Shown: in pieces, positions 57,561 through 64,000 of the stretch
How the letters are laid out: each line of letters begins with the position of its first letter
Numbering within the stretch: the stretch's first letter is position 1
DNA from: Brachycybe producta
Taxonomy: Eukaryota > Arthropoda > Diplopoda > Playtdesmida > Andrognathidae
Direction: 5' to 3'
Assembly: GCA_036925085.1 (NCBI GenBank)
Contig: JAUPFP010000076.1
Span: 368,001-432,000 of the forward strand
DNA: 64,000 nt
Notes under the pieces: generated by a model
Seen by the model: only the letters and a program-made list of their open reading frames with translations
Databases searched by the model: none
What the model was told of the DNA's origin: nothing
Made by a program: the position numbers and the translations under genes

Positions 57561-58272
57561 GAGACAGCATAAAACAACCAAGATATCGAAAATAAGCTGT
57601 TCATAAAAGGTCCTAAAACGTTTATAAGAAAACATTTAATGATGTAAAAAATTGAGAATTTAAAGTACATTAGAAATGGCGTGAGAAAAGTTGCAAATGT
57701 TTTTATTTGCTAATTTTTTGAGGAAAAAATCAAATGACGGTTTTTTTTATCTAAACTTAACTGAAAAAAACAACCTTTTATGACGAATAATTAAGCAAGT
57801 TTTCTTTCTAGTATACATGATTAATAATGATAACGTAGGTTGTTTCAATAAGTGTAGGAGGTGTGGTAATTCTTGTAGTTTTTAATGTTCTTGTTCGTTT
57901 AAGACACAAGTTGCTTTGATTCTTTGATGTTGGATTAAATAAAAAGACTCGAATTAGATTGAAGAGAAGAACTTTTATGATATACATTATATTAACATGG
58001 GAATTTCCTCCTCCTCCTCTTCTCAATTGAGTGATCAATCAATCTCAGAATGGGATTTTTTTGTTCATTCTTCTTCTTCTTCTTCTTCTTAGTAAAGTTT
58101 GTTCTATTTTCTATATTATTATTCAAGTACTCAGTTTGCGCAGCAACCAAACAGAAGAGTTTCTTCTCTTTTTCTACTCTTTTTAGAGAAAGTTTTTCTT
58201 TCTTAAGTTGTTTTCTGTTAAAAGCTCTGGTTCCACTTGATAAGTAGTCATTGCAAAATATTAGGGTTGTTA

Positions 58273-58917
58273 GATGTAAATGTGATGAATTCTGTAATTA
58301 TGATTAATTACTGGTTATTATGTATATTTACCCAGGTCTTTTAAGTAAAAGTGATGAATTTTGTTCATATTCGAATTTTTTTTTTCATATTTATCGGTAA
58401 TTATGAATACTTTCCAAGATACGTTGGGAAAAGTAACCTAAACCTAACGTAACCTAAAGGTAACGTAACCTAAAGGTAACGTAACCTAAAGCTAACGTAA
58501 CCTAAAGCTAACGTAACCTAAAGCTAACGTAACCTAAACCTAACGTAACCTAAAGCTAACGTAACCTAAAGCTAACGTAACCTAAAGGTAACGTAACCTA
58601 AAGCTAACGTAACCTAAAGCTAACGTAACCTAAACCTAACGCAACCTAAACCTAACGCAACCTAAACCTAACGCAACCTAAAGCTAACGTAACCTAAACC
58701 TAACGTAACCTAAAGGCTAAAGCTAACGTAACTTAAAGCTAACGTAACCTAAACCTAACGTAACGTAACCTTTTACCCAGCATGTCTTGGAAAGTATTTA
58801 TAATTACTGATAAGTTTGAAAAAATGAGACTATATGAACAGAATTGATCACTTTTACCTAAATGTCTTGGTAATTATAATTACCGAATTCATCACATTTA
58901 CAATAATTACGTGTATG
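58273..58917. mobile_element. Long-TIR element with a central minisatellite
   Basis: Arms 58273-58433 and 58783-58917 are inverted repeats over about 130-160 bp. They begin TGTAAATGTGATGAATTC, pass through AGTAAAAGTGAT and TAATTATGAATACTTTCC, and close on the array. No ORF. The centre is the minisatellite annotated separately. Confidence 0.75.
58434..58772. repeat. 16-bp minisatellite, telomere-like units
   Basis: About 20 copies of CCTAAAGCTAACGTAA, with variants CCTAAACCTAACGTAA, CCTAAAGGTAACGTAA and CCTAACGCAA. On the complement the units contain TTTAGG and TTAGG blocks. Lies exactly between the arms of a TIR element. Confidence 0.9.
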
Positions 58918-59378
58918 TTATAAATAGATCTAAATAATTTATCATGACATACTTCATATTTTTTTTTATTAATTATTGCATTTTTACCATTTATAAAAAA
59001 TGGTAAAAATACAATAAAATATAAATCTAATTGTATTTGCAAGATGACCGTTTTTTTTCTTTCTCAAAACTTCATAAGTCCATATATTGCAATTTTGTAG
59101 TTAGTTTTCAAAACTGAATCCACCAAGGTAAAATAACAGTTGAAAGCAAGGACATCATTCCATTGTTTTCAACAGTGATCCGTATGAAACATACAGCGCT
59201 TAACCACTGTGTGGTGACACAAAGTGGCGACACAGTAGTGTCCGGTGTGAAGCGCGGCATTTAGTTAATTGTCTCTACACTGGCTGGTCATTCGTGACTT
59301 TTTTGTTTTGCAGTGACTAATCTCCAAGTGGAGCCATGGTTTAAGTTCTTACATTGCGCTTTTCATCTGTTGATGAGC

Positions 59379-59381
<3 letters not shown>

Positions 59382-59439
<58 letters not shown>
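59382..59439. repeat. (GA)n microsatellite
   Basis: Near-pure GA, about 28 units. Confidence 0.95.
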
Positions 59440-59442
<3 letters not shown>

Positions 59443-59757
59443 CAAACCACTTAAATCTATTTCTTAAGCCGATTGTTCTCATCTTGTCAATTTTCTCATA
59501 CTCCTTTTATTGCAAACGAAAAAAAAAACATTTCAGAGAGAGAGAGAGACACCCACACTTCCGTTGTGTTGTTCTCTTTCAGTATACCATACTGGTAATA
59601 AATAATTAGTTTGTTGAGCTTATTTACAAGTGGATGCTGGAAAAAGTGATACTTGTAGCTTTTTACTTTTAAAATATAATATTAGAATCATTTTTAAGCT
59701 GAATTAGAGCTTATAAGCCGTGTCCGTTTTCAGAAGCAGAAGCAGCATGCTTTTTAA

Positions 59758-60187
59758 GGCCCGATGCACACATGCGTTTTTTTTTTTTGGACTTGTGGCT
59801 AAGCTTGTGTCACTGTATTTAGGTCCTAAAATACTAGAAGTTATATGGGGGCAATGCACACATAGGCTTTACCTCCGTGCACGCTGTTTAGCCGCAAGTC
59901 CAGTTTGCTTACATTTTGTGCCGCAGTTCCCCACAATGCGCAAGCAAATCTGGTATCTTAGTACATTGTTTGGCTATTGAGCAATGCACACATGCGGTTA
60001 TTTACCGCAAAACAAAATGGCGGAATCAAAGTCTCTACAATTGGATCTAGAACAGAATGCACGCAAATTGGACGTGCGGCACGGAAGTATGTGTGCATTT
60101 TCCACATATAACTTCTAGTATTTTGGGACGTAAATGCGGTGACGCAGCTTAGCCGCACGTCGAAAAAACGCATGTGTGCATCGGGCC
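59758..60187. mobile_element. Harbinger-like TIR element, 430 bp
   Basis: GGCCCGATGCACACATGCG and its exact inverse, TAA duplication (59755-59757, 60188-60190). Inner inverted repeats (ACTAGAAGTTATATG; CTTAGCCGCACGTC) and several GCACACAT words. No ORF. Confidence 0.8.
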
Positions 60188-60190
60188 TAA

Positions 60191-61348
60191 AATGCAAATA
60201 TGCTGTAACATGAAAATCTACAAAAAAATAAATGTAAAGCTTTCAAGCTACAGAAAGCAGATTTGTGCTGAGTGCTTTGTTTGTTCGCAGTTTATGGAGA
60301 AACTACAGTAAAAAAAACTGATTGTCGTTCTGCTATGCACCGAAAACAACAACCAATCTGAAATCAATCATTTTGAAGACTTCCTGATTTTATGAAGCGT
60401 TTTATTGCTCTATTTGGCGCTAGCATCGATCTAGGTGTAGGTTTATCCTCTCACAATGAGAAAAGGATTGTAAGCAGCTGGTGATTTTTTGATTTGGTGT
60501 ACGAACTTATGACCTGGTTTGTGATCCTCTCGAAATGCACTTTTATGATATTTAATTGCATCCACTAATATGAGATGGAAACTGCAACCTAAACATAACT
60601 CGGTATATAATTTGTGCAAGACTCCAATTTTGTATTTGGTAAAAAAAAAAGTTATAGAAGTGCTCAACTAGCTGCCAAGCATTTCATAGAACGGTTGAAG
60701 GTGGTCATCTGTGCAATGTCCAGTCTACAATTACTGAGCTATTCATCTTCAACTTACAAAAAAAAGAGGAGTAGAAAGATTGTTGAGTGAGGAGAGGGGG
60801 AGGCACTTATGAGTGCAAATAAAAAATGGTATTCCGAAGTTAGTTGGCCCGCTATGTGGAGGACAATCAAAAATATTGAGAGAACTAAAACCTATAAGTT
60901 TCATAGAAATTATTACTTTGTGGGCGTCGAACCGGAGTAACATGAAAAATCCTACGTAATGACATTTATGTGTAAACATGTTATTTTGTGAAATCTCGCA
61001 TCTCGACTTAAAACTAAAACTGATATCAAATATGAAATGAAAATAAAATCTCACTGGTGCTAAACGTTTTTTTTTGTGTGTGTTTTGCTCAGCTTAGTTA
61101 TGGCACAGAATAAGGAGAACAACAGAAGGGAAACTGAGCAATTAACTTGTGACAGAATTTTTTTGCGCATGTGCTGTGCTGCCGCACATTGAAATGTGTT
61201 ACTTTCACATATGCAGTATTACATTCAACAGTGGCGGCTATCAAGTAACCAGTTAAAATAAGAGAAGCTTTCAGTCCAAGGTCATGAAATTCTGTCACAG
61301 CAACTTCAAAGGTGCCGCACGAGAGTTTCCCTTCTGTACTTCTCCTTA
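60191..61348. other. Noncoding stretch with decayed frames
   Basis: Minus-strand frames at 60443-60667 and 60749-61054 have mixed composition (for example DAIKYHKSAFREDHKPGHKF) and might be remnants of an old element. No family recognised. Confidence 0.25.
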
Positions 61349-61780
61349 TGGCGCATTCACACTAGGCTGGTTTCCCAGCTGCTGGTTGCTGCTGGCTGGT
61401 TGTAGCGCTCTAGCAGCATAGTGTGAACTGCTACCAGCAGCTGCTTTCTCCAGCAGGCTAGTGATTTTAACAGCAGCTGGTGAAGTTGAACCTGTCCAAC
61501 TTTAGCAGCTACCAGCTGGTCATGTGACTCCCTTCCTGCTGCTAACAGTGTGCTACCAGCCAGTGTCGCTGGTAGTGGCACTAGTGGGTAGTTGAACTCC
61601 ACTGCTTTGGTTGCTTGTTGTTAGAGTTTGTGTTTTTGCAAGACTGTGATTGGATGACTTGCACTGCTAATACCAGCAGTGACTGGACAAGTGTGAACCC
61701 AAAGCAGCTGCTGCTTGCTGTTGCTGCTAATAGCTAGCAGCAACCAGCGGCTTGTAAACCAGACTAGTGTGATTGCGTCT
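61349..61780. mobile_element. TIR element rich in CAGCAG motifs
   Basis: GGCGCATTCACACTAG then GCTGGTTTCC, and inverted at the right end GACGCAATCACACTAG then TCTGGTTTAC; TTAT/TTAT flanks. The interior is a dense mix of CAGCTGCTGGT and GCTGCTGGC words able to form many alternative hairpins. Confidence 0.65.
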
Positions 61781-61849
61781 TTATTCTGTGGTTATGGTGT
61801 GGTCAAAGAACTGTCTTGTTTCAGCTTTTTATAAGCAACGTTAAGGTGG

Positions 61850-62390
61850 CTGAATAGATATTTATCATCGTTTAAGAAGTGATGCCACGCAACTAACAAA
61901 ATATAAAACAAGAGGAACATAAAACGTTAGCATGCAAATTTAAGGTTTTGTTAAACAATTTTTTGCTAATAAAAATTATTTGGACGTTTTTTAAGCCATA
62001 ATTAATATAATTATGTTATGTACGTGTGACATCACAAACAATTTTTTTGGTCTAAATATTCGCAAAATCACATTACATGGATTTGAACACCCTCCACCAG
62101 ATGTCTCTACCAGTTAATATTTTTTAAAATAATTTTTTGTTGATTTCGCAACATTTTCCAAACGATGCACTTTTTTTTCTGATTTTTTTTATGACTAAAA
62201 CCTCAAAAACACCAAAAATGTCAGTTACATGGTATCACTTCTTAACCTATGTTATTTTGTTTTTGTCAATCTGTACGGTGCCACTGCTTTGCTCCGTAGC
62301 CGTTTTTTTTTTGTAAAATTTGAAATATAAATATGAAAATCACTTTAGGTAATTCAATAACGGTTCTAGTTTCTAAACCATTTCCAATCT
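61850..62390. mobile_element. Family A, long form, diverged
   Basis: TTAAGGTGGCTGAATAGATA at the left, TACGGTGCCACTGCTTTGCT near 62273, and ACGGTTCTAGTTTCTAAACC at the right. Confidence 0.5.
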
Positions 62391-62405
62391 CTTGTTGCTC
62401 TCTAA

Positions 62406-63026
62406 AGGCCTTATCACACGTGAAACATGTTGGTCAACATTTTATTTCAATTTTCTAAGCCACTACTAGCCGTTCAATTGCGAGATTTCTTATCACACTT
62501 CGCAACATTGTTGAACGACAAGTTGACAAGTTGATTGAAAGCGAAGAAGCAACAAGCAATTGTTTTCCTCATATAAAAATGAGGTCAATAAAGACTCCAA
62601 TTCTCTTGTATTCCATGTAGAGGACACCATGTTGGAATGTTTGGAATGAGTGTGTTAAGAATTTGATTGGCCACCTGATAACAGGTTGCGTTGTTATTGG
62701 TTGTTGAACTGAGTTGAATGAAATGTTGAATCTCAGGCAACTAGCTTTCAACTTGTTGAAAATGTGATTGGCAATCATATCACATGTGTCAGACAACATT
62801 ATAAGTTGAAAGACTAACAGGCAGTTGAGCCCAGCACTAAAATTGTGTTTGCCCCGCCCTTTTATGAACGCCATCAATTTCTAATTGGGTTTGTTACTTG
62901 GTCTGATGTCATAAAAAGGCGGAGCAAACAAAATTTAAGCGCTGGGCTGAACTGCCTGTGAAAGACTAGTGGCTTCCGAAATTGAAAGATGTGTGTTGTT
63001 GCTCAACACATCGTGTGATAACGCCT
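62406..63026. mobile_element. Harbinger-like TIR element carrying a nested MITE
   Basis: AGGCCTTATCACACGTG and, inverted, AGGCGTTATCACACGATG; TAA duplication (62403-62405, 63027-63029). TTGTTGAA/TTCAACA words recur through the arms. The nested element is 62817-62959. Confidence 0.75.
62817..62959. mobile_element. Short family B-related MITE nested in another element
   Basis: ACAGGCAGTTGAGCCCAGC and its inverse, with an exact 9-bp duplication GAAAGACTA (62808-62816, 62960-62968). Core shares CCGCCCTTTTATGA and CAATTTCTAATTGGG with family B but the arms are shorter. Inserted inside the element at 62406-63026. Confidence 0.85.
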
Positions 63027-63422
63027 TAAAACGCACAATAACAAAAGGGTTCGATTCTATTGTTCTCTTTTTTTTATTTGCATATTTTGCAATTACTGTT
63101 AATAAAACGCCTTAACACTTTGTTTTATGGGTTGTTGTCTAGAGGTGAAACTGCAATATTACTAAAAACTTAAATTTAGTGGCTTCGATTTTTGTTTTTA
63201 TTATCTCTGCAAGCGTCTTTCTTTTTATGTATATATGAAGTTTCTTCTGTATCATTAGGAAAATGGTTGCAAGTAGATCTTATATATTATTCATCATTAC
63301 AGGTGTATTTATGTTAGTATGTTGCATAATATATGAGAATTGTAGCGAAATTGGTGTTCAACTTGTCTCTTTAAAAAGGCACAAATGTTGTTCTAGATTG
63401 CCCAAGTGGCCTCTTAGCATGT

Positions 63423-63520
63423 CGTAGGTCCAAATTCAAGAAGGAAACATTTTGCAATTTGAACTTCAATTTGAACCCCTTATGATCAGAGTTTCAATTA
63501 GTTGAAACTTGAATTTGAAA
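63423..63520. repeat. Family C, left-arm fragment
   Basis: GGTCCAAATTCAAGAAGGAA and AACTTCAATTTGAACCCCTT; the inverse arm is barely recognisable. Confidence 0.45.
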
Positions 63521-63664
63521 AATTACTCTGCAAACAGGCGAGAAGGCCTGTGGAAGAGGGACAAAAGTTTAATTGCAGTAACCGAATTGCATTGAATAAA
63601 ACCCAATGAAACTATTGCAATGTGTTCTAGTGCCGCTGAAATAATGCATTGTCAGAGAAGCTGG

Positions 63665-64000
63665 TTAAAAATGCAAGTAGATCATTTATTTTGTGGGCGT
63701 AGCGTTAGATGGCGCCACTTGCCCTTCTCCTATAGAAATGTACTGACACTTCTTCAACTCTTGACTCATTTTCTTTTTTTCAACGTGGCAAACTTTTAGT
63801 TGCGTCATCGCTATTTCTACACGTGCTCTCTCCTCCCTTATAATTATGTTCTGGGGGTGAGTTTGTCACGTGCTGATAATTAAGGTTGTTTTGGACGCTT
63901 TTAGAGCTAAAAGGCCTGCATTCGATTTCAACTAATTGGCAACGAGTGTAGTTTGCCACCTATGGAGGTTGCGCATGGCGCCATCTACCTTGCATTTACC
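63665..64000. mobile_element. Repeat R, copy 2, running to the window edge
   Basis: Same words as copy 1 in the same order with small indels; ends GGCGCCATCTACCTTGCATT at the boundary, so its far limit is unknown. Confidence 0.7.

Noticed and set aside
63040..63065. GGGTTCGATTCTATT as a possible tRNA B box
   Set aside because: No A box or cloverleaf arms around it. I found no tRNA, rRNA or CRISPR array in the window.

Overview
This window is AT-rich nuclear DNA from an invertebrate animal. Genes are split by GT-AG introns (one is GC-AG), introns are mostly short, and the rest is packed with hairpin-forming transposons, foldback repeats and microsatellites. The recognisable proteins are conserved across animals, so they do not fix the phylum; I infer a non-vertebrate metazoan and no more.

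Layout. (1) 3,989-8,063, minus strand: the 3' four exons of a single-pass membrane protein. It has two furin-type cysteine-rich repeats, a long Ser/Thr/acidic linker with a poly-Ser microsatellite, one transmembrane helix and a ~200-residue tail carrying YLIP, PPLPFR and YVNI motifs but no kinase. Its 5' exons were not found. (2) 17,810-18,277, plus: TMEM60. (3) 19,250-19,633, plus: GSKIP, under 1 kb downstream of TMEM60 on the same strand. (4) 24,189-20,629, minus: a complete 11-exon DCAF13/SOF1 gene, 447 codons plus stop counting from the spliced model. (5) 24,752-25,529, plus: the first four coding exons of DTWD1, head-to-head with DCAF13 across about 560 bp. The C-terminal third of DTWD1 is not visible in the remaining 38 kb.

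From about 25.6 kb to the end there is no recognised multi-exon gene. Three isolated exon-like segments (43.5, 45.7 and 49.3 kb) and one near a pogo-type end (54.5 kb) are listed at low confidence. This half is mobile DNA: a solo LTR with TG...CA ends and a 4-bp duplication; hAT-type elements with 8-bp duplications; a family of ~200-bp palindromic elements with exact 9-bp duplications that mostly carry a TGACGTCA core; many hairpin elements with TTA/TAA duplications (PIF/Harbinger-like); a broken Tc1 transposase in two inverted pieces; a Helitron-like terminus present in three copies; a long-TIR element whose centre is a 16-bp telomere-like minisatellite; and a foldback family (called family A here) with about 17 copies.

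Points I consider most worth following: three unrelated elements inserted at the same TTAAG spot of family A; a CRE-bearing element family, one copy of which ends 40 bp upstream of the TMEM60 start codon; the kinase-less receptor-like protein at 4-8 kb; the missing DTWD1 3' exons; and the minisatellite-carrying TIR element.
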